DNA from: Methanobacterium sp. UBA279 | GTDB taxonomy: Archaea > Methanobacteriota > Methanobacteria > Methanobacteriales > Methanobacteriaceae | Length of the DNA: 32,297 bases | Assembly (NCBI GenBank): GCA_002502855.1 | Contig: DAQK01000045.1 | Location: 16,190 to 48,486 of the forward strand | Reading direction: 5' to 3' | Shown here: positions 1 through 7,826 of the stretch, one piece after another | How the letters are laid out: every line of letters starts with the position of its first letter | Position numbering within the stretch: the first letter of the stretch is position 1 | Program-made: the position numbers and the translations under genes | Notes under the pieces: generated by a model | What the model was told of the DNA's origin: nothing | Databases searched by the model: none | Seen by the model: only the letters and a program-made list of their open reading frames with translations

Positions 1-260
1 AGGGCGGTTATTCTGCGATCACAGGCAAAGTTACCCCTATCGTAGTGGCAGTCTCCAAAGTGGCAACCTGCAACCATTACTCCATCTGCTCCTTCATTGA
101 AGGCCTTCATTATGAAGAGCGGATTTATTCTACCGGAGCACATCACCCGGATTATACGTACATTTGGGGGGTATTGCATCCTCGCTGTACCTGCAGTGTC
201 TGCTCCTCCATAGGAACACCAATTACAGCAGAAGACTAATATTTTAGGTTCCCATTCCAT
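1..260 (-). CDS. mvhD: MvhD-like iron-sulfur subunit, C-terminal end cut by window edge
   Basis: The first 86 codons are present; the rest lies beyond base 1. The frame opens with MEWEPKILVFCCNWCSYGGA and has the Cys-rich signatures of the MvhD/VhuD family: CCNWCSYGGAD, then VMCSGRI, then AGCHFGDCHY. In this family a [2Fe-2S] protein transfers electrons from a hydrogenase or a formate dehydrogenase to HdrA of the electron-bifurcating heterodisulfide reductase. The ATG at 260 is preceded by AGGAGGAT at a good distance, and an AT-rich TATA-like element lies near 305-320, so the gene probably has its own promoter behind the fdhB terminator. Lying next to fdhAB and not next to mvhGAB, it may serve formate-driven bifurcation; that role is inferred from the neighbourhood. 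Confidence 0.9.
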   Translation of the reverse strand, partial: MEWEPKILVFCCNWCSYGGADTAGTARMQYPPNVRIIRVMCSGRINPLFIMKAFNEGADGVMVAGCHFGDCHYDRGNFACDRRITA

Positions 261-459
261 AATCTATCCTCCTAATCGTTAAAATCAAGTTATTAAAGCG
301 TTCAATATTTAATTATACCTTGTTTGATCATCATTTTTAGCACTAAAGAATAGTAACCAGATTCTGCACATTTGTTAATAAGAGGCATTTTGAGCGGATA
401 CAGAACCTGGTTTTCTTAATATGTGGCGTAAAGAATCAATTTATCTGTTTTATTTTTTT

Positions 460-498
460 TCTAAAAAATTAAAAAATGAGGATAAATCAGTTATATCC

Positions 499-501
<3 letters not shown>
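460..501 (-). terminator. Hairpin plus U-tract terminator after fdhB
   Basis: On the minus strand the fdhB stop codon TGA opens an 8-bp perfect inverted repeat, TGAGGATA and TATCCTCA (plus positions 477-484 and 494-501) with a 9-base loop. The stem is followed at once by two runs of six T. This resembles a bacterial intrinsic terminator. Archaea usually need only the U-tract, helped by FttA, so the stem may act mainly in 3' end stability. Confidence 0.65.
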
Positions 502-1710
<1,209 letters not shown>

Positions 1711-1719
1711 GTTGATCAC

Positions 1720-3819
1720 CTACTTCCCTAGATCGTAAGCTTTTCCAGGTGTTACCATTTCAACTGAAGGGTCTAATTTACTTACAGAAGCTGCGCATAC
1801 TTTAAATTCGGGCATTTTTGATGCTGGATCTAATGCTCCTCCGTTTGTGAGGGTATTTGCTGCACATTCTACGAAATGGAATGGTATAAATATCACTCCT
1901 TTCAAGATGTCTGAAGTAACTTTTGCTGGAATTTCAACTTCTCCACGACGTGTTTTAACGGTTACAAATTCTTTATTTTTTATACCAAGTTTATCAGCAT
2001 CTTCTGTGTTGATTTCAACAAAACCAGTTGGAACTTCGTTGGCTAACGTTTCTGATCTTCTGGTCATACTACCGGTGTGCCAGTGGAAGAGCATACGTCC
2101 AGTTGTGAGTGTAAATGGATACTCTTCATCTGGAAGTTCAGCTGCGGGTATAAATTCAATTGGCATAAGCACGCCAAGGCCGTCTGGTGTTGCAAATTGT
2201 TCTCCCCAGAGAATAGGGGTTCCTGGGTGTTCTTCATCTGGGCATGGCCAGTGCAGTGCTTCTGGTTTTTCCAGTCTTTCCTGGTTCATACCTGCATATT
2301 GAGGAGTGACTATCCTTACTTCTTCAAATACTTCCTGAGGTGAGCTGAAATTAAATAGATCAGAGCCCATCCTTTGTGCAATATCACAAATTATAGCCCA
2401 ATCAGCTCTTGCTTCACCAGGTGCATCCACTGCTTTTCTTATGTATTGTACACGTCTTTCTGTACTTGTGAATGTTCCGTCTTTTTCGGCCCATGATGTT
2501 GCAGGAAGTACCACATCTGCTAATTCAGCTGTTTCTGTCAAGAAAATATCCTGTACAACTAAAAAGTCCAGGTTTTCCAGACCTTCTTGAACGTGATGTA
2601 GGTCAGGGTCTGATACCATTGGATTTTCACCCATTATGTACATTCCTTTGATATCACCAGCTGCAGCTGCATTCATCATTTCAACTACAGTAATACCTGG
2701 TTTGCAATTTAGAGCGCCACATCCCCATGAATTGGACATTTTTTCAGCTATTTCTTTTGCTATTACTTTTTGATATCCGGGGTACATAACTGGGAGTGCT
2801 CCCATGTCACATGCACCCTGAACGTTATTTTGACCTCTGAGTGGGTTAACTCCTGTACCTAGCCTTCCAATGTTACCTGTAATCATTGCAAGGTTTGCTG
2901 TTGACATAACATTGTCTGTACCGGTGTGGTGCTGAGTTATACCCATGGAGTATATAATACCGGCGTTATCTGCATTTGCATACATTCTTGCAGCTTCTTT
3001 GATTAATTCTGCCGGGGCTTCTGTTATACCTGCTACTTTTTCAGGAGGGTAGTTTTTAACAACTTCTTTTAGATCTTCAAAATTCTTTGTTCTTTTTTCT
3101 ATGAATTCCTTATCTTCAAGCCCTTCTGAGATTATAACATTCATCATGGCGTTCATGAGTGCAACATCTGTTCCAGATTTAAATGGTATATATAAATCTG
3201 CTTTCTTTGCAGAGGGTGTAAATCTGGGATCTGCAACTATCAGTTTTGCTCCATCAGCTTTTGCCTGTAGTATTCTTCTCCACATTAGAGGGTGCTGTTC
3301 CAGAGTGTTAGAACCGATGATAAATATAACATCAGCAAATTGTATACTCTTAAGGTGGTTAGTCATAGCTCCAGATCCAAATGTCTGGGCAAGTCCTGCA
3401 ACTGTAGGACCGTGACAGAGTCTTGCGCAGTGATCTATATTGTTTGTTCCTACTATGGTACGCACAAATTTCTGCATTAAGTAGTTATCTTCATTTGTAC
3501 ATCTTGCAGACGAAAGAAATGCAAGAGATTCTGGATCTACAGCTTTTATTTCATTTATTTTAGATACAACCAGGTCTAAAGCTTCATCCCATGTTGCTTC
3601 TTTGAATTCGCCATTTTTCTTAATTAAAGGTGTAGTTAATCGGTCTTCTCTATGAACGAACTCATATGAGAAGTTACCCTTTGGACATAATTTTCCTTCA
3701 TTTACCGGGTGTCTCTTCCATGGTTCTACCCCGACTACTTTTTCATCCTTAACTACGAGGTTCAAACCACATCCAACACCACAGTATGGGCATATTGTCG
3801 GTACGTATTTAATTTCCAT
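1720..3819 (-). CDS. fdhA: F420-dependent formate dehydrogenase, catalytic alpha subunit (Cys form)
   Basis: This cytoplasmic molybdopterin (Mo or W) enzyme oxidises formate to CO2. The 699-residue protein begins MEIKYVPTICPYCGVGCGLN; Cys 10, 13, 17 and 45 bind a [4Fe-4S] cluster. The catalytic motif reads DHCARLCHGP, with Cys 135 at the position that is selenocysteine in bacterial FdhF, so no selenium machinery is needed. A C-terminal molybdopterin dinucleotide-binding domain contains TGRMLFHWHTGSMTRRS. The ATG at 3819 is chosen over a start 39 bases upstream because GAGGGGAT lies before it and methanogen FdhA proteins start at this place. The 185-bp gap to fdhC has a T-rich terminator and a 15-bp palindrome, so fdhAB may have a separate promoter. 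Confidence 0.97.
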   Translation of the reverse strand: MEIKYVPTICPYCGVGCGLNLVVKDEKVVGVEPWKRHPVNEGKLCPKGNFSYEFVHREDRLTTPLIKKNGEFKEATWDEALDLVVSKINEIKAVDPESLAFLSSARCTNEDNYLMQKFVRTIVGTNNIDHCARLCHGPTVAGLAQTFGSGAMTNHLKSIQFADVIFIIGSNTLEQHPLMWRRILQAKADGAKLIVADPRFTPSAKKADLYIPFKSGTDVALMNAMMNVIISEGLEDKEFIEKRTKNFEDLKEVVKNYPPEKVAGITEAPAELIKEAARMYANADNAGIIYSMGITQHHTGTDNVMSTANLAMITGNIGRLGTGVNPLRGQNNVQGACDMGALPVMYPGYQKVIAKEIAEKMSNSWGCGALNCKPGITVVEMMNAAAAGDIKGMYIMGENPMVSDPDLHHVQEGLENLDFLVVQDIFLTETAELADVVLPATSWAEKDGTFTSTERRVQYIRKAVDAPGEARADWAIICDIAQRMGSDLFNFSSPQEVFEEVRIVTPQYAGMNQERLEKPEALHWPCPDEEHPGTPILWGEQFATPDGLGVLMPIEFIPAAELPDEEYPFTLTTGRMLFHWHTGSMTRRSETLANEVPTGFVEINTEDADKLGIKNKEFVTVKTRRGEVEIPAKVTSDILKGVIFIPFHFVECAANTLTNGGALDPASKMPEFKVCAASVSKLDPSVEMVTPGKAYDLGK

Positions 3820-3893
3820 TTTTCTTATCCCCTCATTTGTTTTAAAGTTCTGGTCCATGTATTTCTTTATGATCTATTGCACTTTTTTTAATA

Positions 3894-3908
3894 TCCAGTA
3901 TGACTGGA
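3894..3908. promoter_or_regulatory. 15-bp palindrome upstream of fdhA
   Basis: TCCAGTATGACTGGA is a perfect inverted repeat around a three-base centre. It lies about 75 bases before the fdhA ATG. On the minus strand it is followed directly by an AT-rich stretch (ATATTAAAAAAA) that could be a TATA element. The spacing suits a regulator binding at the edge of an fdhA promoter. Function is inferred only. Confidence 0.35.
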
Positions 3909-3954
3909 CATTGCGGAAATCATGGTTCATTTTTTAGAAATTGATACCTTCCAT

Positions 3955-3986
3955 AATCCAAAAAAATAAAATAAAAATGGAAGGAT
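3955..3986 (-). terminator. T-rich transcript end after fdhC
   Basis: About 20 bases past the fdhC stop, the minus strand reads CCATTTTTATTTTATTTTTT, a U-rich stretch typical of archaeal termination. Flanking CCTTCCAT and ATGGAAGG (3948-3955 and 3977-3984) could pair across it. Whether transcription ends here or partly reads through into fdhAB cannot be told from sequence. Confidence 0.45.
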
Positions 3987-4004
3987 TTTTTATCTTTTGC
4001 ACTG

Positions 4005-4847
4005 TCACTTAGCTTCTTCTTTTGTTCCTCTGAGATAGGTCCACCAGTAAATAACTGCTACAAATATTGCTCCACCGATGATGTTACCTATGGTGGCAGG
4101 AATCATGTTATTTACAAAGAACTGTGTCCATGATACTCCACCAAGGAATATTCCCACTGGTATAAAGAACATGTTTGCAACTACGTGCTCGAATCCTATT
4201 GCAACGAAAGCAAAGATCGGGAACCAAATTCCGACTATTTTACCAATAATATCATCTGAGGCAATAGCCACATATACAGCAAGACACACAAGCCAGTTAC
4301 AACCTATGGCTCTCCAGAACACCTGCATCCATGTTAAAGATGCAGTAGCTTTTCCTGCTGCAACGAAGCTTGCTCCTCCAAGTGCTTTCGTTTTAGCAAT
4401 GGTAAGCGCACCGGCTGCCCATGGGTCTACAGCTAAAATACCACTGGCTACTGCAAGGAAATATGCTACAAATAGAGCACCTACCAGGTTGAAAACCCAA
4501 CTCCAAGCCCAATTCCTGGCAAGTCCAAACCAGCTTGATTTTCCAGTGAGTAATCCAAAAGGCATGTACATACAGTTACCTGTAAACAGTTCAGAACCGG
4601 CTATAACGACCAGTATCAGCCCAACTGGGAACACTGCACCAAAGATTAATTTTTGTAATCCTATTGGACCACCAGCTGCTGCAAAACCTCCGGTTACAAC
4701 TTCAGCTAAAAGTCCTCCAAAAGCAATATACGCACCTGCTAAAAAGCCCAAAAGAATTAAATTACTCAAAGGAGCCTTTTCTTTCAACGCAGCTAGACCA
4801 ACACATGCTTTTGCTGTGTCAGCGGGTGACTTAAAAGATGATGCCAT
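4005..4847 (-). CDS. fdhC: Formate/nitrite-family channel, formate uptake
   Basis: A 280-residue member of the formate-nitrite transporter (FNT) family, six membrane spans, normally a pentamer that moves formate across the cytoplasmic membrane. Signatures are GAYIAFGGLLAEVV (38-51), GSELFTGN (84-91) and GFEHVVANMFFIPVG (218-232), with the conserved pore His at 221. It supplies the FdhAB encoded downstream. The start at 4847 has a strong AGGAGGT eight bases before it; an out-of-frame ATG nearer to that site is rejected because only the 4847 frame is open. The gene has an unusually busy upstream region, described separately: leader frame, hairpin, two near-identical palindromes and tandem 15-bp repeats. 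Confidence 0.96.
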   Translation of the reverse strand: MASSFKSPADTAKACVGLAALKEKAPLSNLILLGFLAGAYIAFGGLLAEVVTGGFAAAGGPIGLQKLIFGAVFPVGLILVVIAGSELFTGNCMYMPFGLLTGKSSWFGLARNWAWSWVFNLVGALFVAYFLAVASGILAVDPWAAGALTIAKTKALGGASFVAAGKATASLTWMQVFWRAIGCNWLVCLAVYVAIASDDIIGKIVGIWFPIFAFVAIGFEHVVANMFFIPVGIFLGGVSWTQFFVNNMIPATIGNIIGGAIFVAVIYWWTYLRGTKEEAK

Positions 4848-4874
4848 ACCATTCGACCTCCTAATTTTTTTTAT

Positions 4875-4895
4875 TTATCTGCCATGAATACTCAT
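4875..4895 (-). CDS. Six-codon leader frame upstream of fdhC
   Basis: On the minus strand AAGGAGGT (plus 4899-4906) stands three bases before ATG at 4895, opening Met-Ser-Ile-His-Gly-Arg-stop. This is the best Shine-Dalgarno in the window. It is followed 27 bases later by the fdhC start, which has its own AGGAGGT. The mini-frame is in the same phase as fdhC but is closed by TAA. It could be a regulatory leader peptide, or simply a ribosome loading site. It also overlaps one of the two ATGAATAYTCAT elements. Confidence 0.35.
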   Translation of the reverse strand: MSIHGR

Positions 4896-5105
4896 GAGAC
4901 CTCCTTGAAGATCCATAAATTTTCATAGAGTTGTGTCCCCACTCGTTTAAATCTTTTATGAAAGATGATGATAGATTTAAAACGACATAAAAAAAAACGT
5001 GGATTGTGGTGCTCCTGTCACGAAACTATATACATGAATATTCATAATACAAAGTGAATTAGTACAGTAATATAAAGATATGGAAAAAAACCAAACCGAA
5101 AGCTA

Positions 5106-5140
5106 TTTATTCGATACGTAATCCTTTTATTCGATACGTA
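5106..5140. repeat. Two exact 15-bp direct repeats, 20-bp period
   Basis: TTTATTCGATACGTA occurs at 5106-5120 and again at 5126-5140. The 20-bp period is about two helical turns, so both copies face the same side of the DNA. They lie about 25-60 bases upstream of the TATA-like CTTTATATTA used by minus-strand fdhC, the usual place for an archaeal activator or upstream repressor site. Each copy contains the self-complementary TACGTA. Confidence 0.6.
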
Positions 5141-5260
5141 TACGCCTGCTTGTCAGAAAGGAGATCGCCAAAAAAGTATAAAAAATTACTTCTAATACAA
5201 CAGTTTTTTAATGGATATAAACCTGTAAAAATAATTACAAGATAAAAAAAGGATGTTTTA

Positions 5261-5326
5261 TTACTTGTTCCCTTTAAGTTGCTCTTCTATTTGCTTTTGA
5301 ATTTCAAGATCAATATTATCCCTTAG
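5261..5326 (-). pseudogene. Decayed C-terminal fragment of a 16-residue-repeat protein
   Basis: The minus-strand frame reads LRDNIDLEIQKQIEEQLKGN-K then stop, with no start codon and with in-frame stops just before it. Its tail EIQKQIEEQLKGNK matches the tail EIKKIIKEQIYGKE of the intact repeat protein encoded at 5480-5821 at 7 of 14 positions, including the final Gly and the distance to the stop. I read it as the remnant of a second gene copy. The fragment is short, so chance resemblance of charged helices is possible. Confidence 0.35.
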
Positions 5327-5342
5327 TTATTCCTTATTTCTT

Positions 5343-5377
5343 TTTTTTCAATGGGCAAATCTTTTTTCAATGGGTAA
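5343..5377. repeat. Short direct repeat TTTTTTCAATGGG
   Basis: TTTTTTCAATGGGCAAA (5343-5359) is repeated almost exactly as TTTTTTCAATGGGTAAA (5362-5378), period 19. It lies between the gene remnant and the repeat-protein gene. It may be debris of local duplication or a protein site. No function is assigned. Confidence 0.4.
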
Positions 5378-5479
5378 AAAATTCTATAAAAGTCGTAAAA
5401 ATCAAGCACATTGGATATAAGAATAATTAAAGAAAAAATTTAAGAATAATAAAAAGAATGGATATGATTAAAAGTTCAA

Positions 5480-5821
5480 CTATTCTTTCCCGTATATCTG
5501 TTCTTTTATTATCTTTTTAATCTCTTCTTCATCTTTTCCAATTATATGGTCGTGTATTTCTTTTTGCAATACATCATCCACTTGTCCATATATCTGTTCT
5601 TTTATTTCTTCATCAATTTCTTCTTCCTTTTTACCATAAATGTTATCTTTTATCTCTTCATCCAATTTTGCATCGCACATTCCAATTATATGATCGAATA
5701 ACTTCTTTTGCAACTCATCTTCTAATTCACAGTTCATATGCCTTTTTAGTTGCTCATCATAATCGGTTTCTAACTTAGCTTTAACATCTTTGCGTATTTC
5801 CTTTTCAGTTTTTTCAGACAT
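5480..5821 (-). CDS. Small highly charged protein of 16-residue repeats, unknown function
   Basis: A 113-residue protein not assigned to a family. After a short charged N-terminus it is built of tandem units of exactly 16 residues, each ending in IIG or IYG: the Gly residues are at 47, 63, 79, 95 and 111. A degenerate unit ends at Cys 31. Two subtypes are visible, one ending DHIIG (units at 47 and 95) and one ending (D/E)(N/Q)IYG (63, 79, 111). The pattern predicts short amphipathic helices separated by glycine turns. There is no signal peptide or membrane span; two Cys (31 and 49). ATG at 5821 follows GAGGGG. Upstream, ATGATCGATCAT (5890-5901) is a perfect palindrome. A decayed fragment with the same tail lies downstream. 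Confidence 0.75.
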   Translation of the reverse strand: MSEKTEKEIRKDVKAKLETDYDEQLKRHMNCELEDELQKKLFDHIIGMCDAKLDEEIKDNIYGKKEEEIDEEIKEQIYGQVDDVLQKEIHDHIIGKDEEEIKKIIKEQIYGKE

Positions 5822-6158
5822 TGTAAAACCCCTCTTGCTATGATATTTAGAATCTATTTACATGTTAATAAATCTTTTTGTTTATTTTTATGATCGATCA
5901 TTAACTTTATTACGAACATTATATAATCTCAAATAAATGTATTTACCGAAAATTTAATCAACAAAGTTTTATAAGTACTCATGGTATAACCTCATAGGAA
6001 GGGGAATACGAAGTTTAGCAATTACAAAACCAAGAATCCTAACCACATTGATCCTAACCTACATTTGGTAATTTCCCCGATAAGGATCTAAATTATTAGT
6101 GCCATTGAAGACCTAAATTACCATGCAATAGAAATACAAGAGTATAACAGGTGATATT
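5822..6158. promoter_or_regulatory. Divergent spacer with palindrome and plus-strand leader
   Basis: This spacer separates the minus-strand repeat protein from the plus-strand zinc-ribbon gene. It contains the 12-bp palindrome ATGATCGATCAT (5890-5901), an AT-rich minus-strand TATA candidate (TTTATTAA near 5870), and a plus-strand TATA candidate AGTTTTATAAG (5965-5975). The latter would start a leader of about 160 bases before the TTG at 6159. That leader has a tandem ATCCTAACC(T)ACATT repeat (6036-6066) and GGGGAA/TTCCCC segments that could pair. A small RNA is possible but nothing identifies one. Confidence 0.35.
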
Positions 6159-6548
6159 TTGGTATCCACAATTATCTGTCCACGATGTAAAACTAAAAAC
6201 GCTAAAACAGCTGAGATCTGCTATAACTGTAAAAATACTTTAAAAACCCATAAAAAACCAAGTATTTTGAGTACTAATCCAAAATCTAAAATTGAATTGA
6301 AGTTAATCGTGGTAGGAACCATAATATTCGTAGTAACTAATATAATACTACTGGATATTGCATTCGACTACGCCTATATGATTTCTGGATTCTCCACAAT
6401 GGTTTACCTGTACTTCGCCTTTAAAAATTCACCAATACCAAAATCTGACAATAATCTTAGACGTGTTGGGTTTAAAATAATTCTCAACTATCTGATCATA
6501 GTGCTGCTGGGTTGTATATTCCTATTGGCGACAGGTATAATACAGTGA
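6159..6548 (+). CDS. Zinc-ribbon membrane protein, unknown function
   Basis: A 129-residue protein with an N-terminal zinc ribbon, CPRCKTKNAKTAEICYNC (Cys 7, 10, 21, 24), then a basic linker and three hydrophobic spans (about 48-68, 72-90 and 105-127). Such zinc-ribbon/transmembrane proteins are common and uncharacterised in methanogens. The start is TTG at 6159, supported by GGTGAT three bases before it and by the zinc ribbon starting right after it. It stands alone, with repeats following its stop. Confidence 0.75.
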   Translation: MVSTIICPRCKTKNAKTAEICYNCKNTLKTHKKPSILSTNPKSKIELKLIVVGTIIFVVTNIILLDIAFDYAYMISGFSTMVYLYFAFKNSPIPKSDNNLRRVGFKIILNYLIIVLLGCIFLLATGIIQ

Positions 6549-6590
6549 AAAATCTTAAAAATTAAGAAATTTATTTTTATACTCACTAAA

Positions 6591-6712
6591 CATGTTAAAC
6601 CTGGTCATCCTAATTCACTTGTTAACAGGTCTGGTCATCCATTCATTTATACTCATTTCACTTGTTAATAGGCCTGGTCATCCATTTTCACATGTTAAAA
6701 ACCTGATCATCC
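6591..6712. repeat. Four imperfect copies of a TTGTTAA-CCTGGTCATCC unit
   Basis: Between the zinc-ribbon gene and comC, the unit (T/A)TGTTAA...CCTGGTCATCC occurs four times. CTGGTCATCC or CTGATCATCC ends at 6610, 6640, 6683 and 6712, and each is preceded by CATGTTAAA or CTTGTTAA. Copies start at 6591, 6618, 6661 and 6691, so the period varies (27, 43, 30). The variable period and lack of spacer structure argue against CRISPR. The last copy runs up to the comC stop codon. Confidence 0.65.
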
Positions 6713-6715
6713 TAT

Positions 6716-7741
6716 TTACTCAACAATTTCAGCTAGATCAAGTGATAATTCACGTGCAATATCTTTAATCTGTTGGTAAAGAGCATCGTCCACTGGAAGT
6801 CCGTTTTCCATGGCATTTTTAATGTTCATAACTTCCATATCTCCCGGGATAAAGACATTACCTGATTCTTTAATTTCTATAACGAAATCATCCACTTCAC
6901 CCTTGAAATTCTCCACATCCCCAAATGTGGAGGGGTCGATGGCCAAAAAGAGGTCACCCTTGGTACAGATCTTCTTGGGATTGGCAGTTCCAGTAACTGC
7001 TTTACCAAAGGCAGCCCTGACCAGGGGACCGGCGAGGATTTCAATCATAAACGCCAGTGCGTAGCCTTTATGGGCTCCAAAAGGCAGGATTGACCCTTTA
7101 AGCGCAGCCTGGGGGTCAATGGTTGGGTTTCCCTCTGAGTCCAGTGCCACGTTATCTGGTATTTTCTCTCCTTTTCGCATGGCTTCCAGAAGTTTTCCTC
7201 GGGCTGTGGCGGAGGTGGCCATATCCACGGACACATAATTCTTGTTGGAAGGGATTCCAACGGCAAGGGGGTTGGTGCCTATTATGGGTTCTTTTCCACC
7301 TATAGGGGCCACAGCAGGTTCTGTGTTGGCAAATACCGCACCGATTAAGTCCTGCATTATCGCCATATCAGAGTAGTATCCGGCCACACCAAAATGGTTG
7401 GAGTCATGCACACCCACCATTCCGATACCAATTTCTCTGGCTTTCTCCATGGCTAATTCCATGGCGTAGTAGGCAACTACATGGCCAAATCTATGATTAC
7501 CATTTAAAAGAGCGGTTGAAGAGGTTTCTTTCTCTATCTCTATATCGGTGTCGGTTTTTATGGTCCCGTATTGGAGGCCTGTTATGTATTGTGGAAATCT
7601 ACCTAATCCGTGGGATGTAAATCCCTTTAGATCAGCGTCTAAAGTTACATCAGCAATTATTTCCGTGTCTTCCAGTGATACATTCATCCTGGTGAGTATT
7701 TCAGTGATTATTGATCTTTCCTGTTGTATGGTTAACTTCAT
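6716..7741 (-). CDS. comC: L-sulfolactate/malate dehydrogenase family (ComC type)
   Basis: A 341-residue member of the Ldh2/ComC NAD(P)-dependent 2-hydroxyacid dehydrogenase family. In methanogens it oxidises L-sulfolactate to sulfopyruvate on the route to coenzyme M and also acts on malate. Visible motifs are DLKGFTSHGLGRFPQYI (38-52, conserved His 44) and GVHDSNHFGVAGYYSDMAI (110-129, His 112 and His 116), then GTNPLAVGIP and GAHKGYAL. The length is typical. The ATG at 7741 follows GGGGAT by four bases. It is the last gene of the psmB-fttA-purM-comC series, 85 bases after purM. Sequence alone does not separate sulfolactate from malate specificity. Confidence 0.85.
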   Translation of the reverse strand: MKLTIQQERSIITEILTRMNVSLEDTEIIADVTLDADLKGFTSHGLGRFPQYITGLQYGTIKTDTDIEIEKETSSTALLNGNHRFGHVVAYYAMELAMEKAREIGIGMVGVHDSNHFGVAGYYSDMAIMQDLIGAVFANTEPAVAPIGGKEPIIGTNPLAVGIPSNKNYVSVDMATSATARGKLLEAMRKGEKIPDNVALDSEGNPTIDPQAALKGSILPFGAHKGYALAFMIEILAGPLVRAAFGKAVTGTANPKKICTKGDLFLAIDPSTFGDVENFKGEVDDFVIEIKESGNVFIPGDMEVMNIKNAMENGLPVDDALYQQIKDIARELSLDLAEIVE

Positions 7742-7826
7742 TTAAATCCCCAAAAAAGTTTCAGTTAGTTAATTTTTTAATATCCGTAGCTTAAATCTTA
7801 GATAAAAATGTTTTCTAATTCCTGGT

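Larger units (their letters stand above)
4848..5260 (-). promoter_or_regulatory. fdhC control region and long leader
   Basis: This stretch has no ordinary-sized gene. On the minus strand, a TATA-like CTTTATATTA (about 5071-5080) and a second TATATA (5027-5032) would give a leader of roughly 150-200 bases. Inside the leader are a hairpin ATCTTT-TATG-AAAGAT (4951-4966) and a six-codon frame with a perfect Shine-Dalgarno. ATGAATATTCAT (5034-5045) is a perfect palindrome, and ATGAATACTCAT (4884-4895) is a one-mismatch copy 150 bases away. Two exact 15-bp direct repeats sit just upstream of the distal TATA. Together this suggests control at both initiation and translation; none of it is proven. 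Confidence 0.5.

Noticed and set aside
45..239. 64-codon plus-strand open frame at the left edge
   Set aside because: The minus strand carries the MvhD-family Cys motifs, a good ribosome binding site and a start at 260; the plus frame is its shadow.
1720..3819. Selenocysteine in FdhA
   Set aside because: The catalytic codon is a normal Cys codon in DHCARLCHGP and no in-frame TGA occurs.
4078..4887. 269-codon plus-strand open frame opposite fdhC
   Set aside because: It is antisense to a clear FNT channel gene; its length follows from the low stop content of the fdhC complement, and its composition (Pro/Thr/Lys-rich) looks like a shadow.
6001..6158. Small RNA gene
   Set aside because: A TATA candidate and some pairing segments exist, but no compact stable fold or known RNA signature could be made out; treated as a leader.
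6591..6712. CRISPR array
   Set aside because: Units are imperfect, the period ranges from 27 to 43, there are no uniform spacers, and no cas gene is present.
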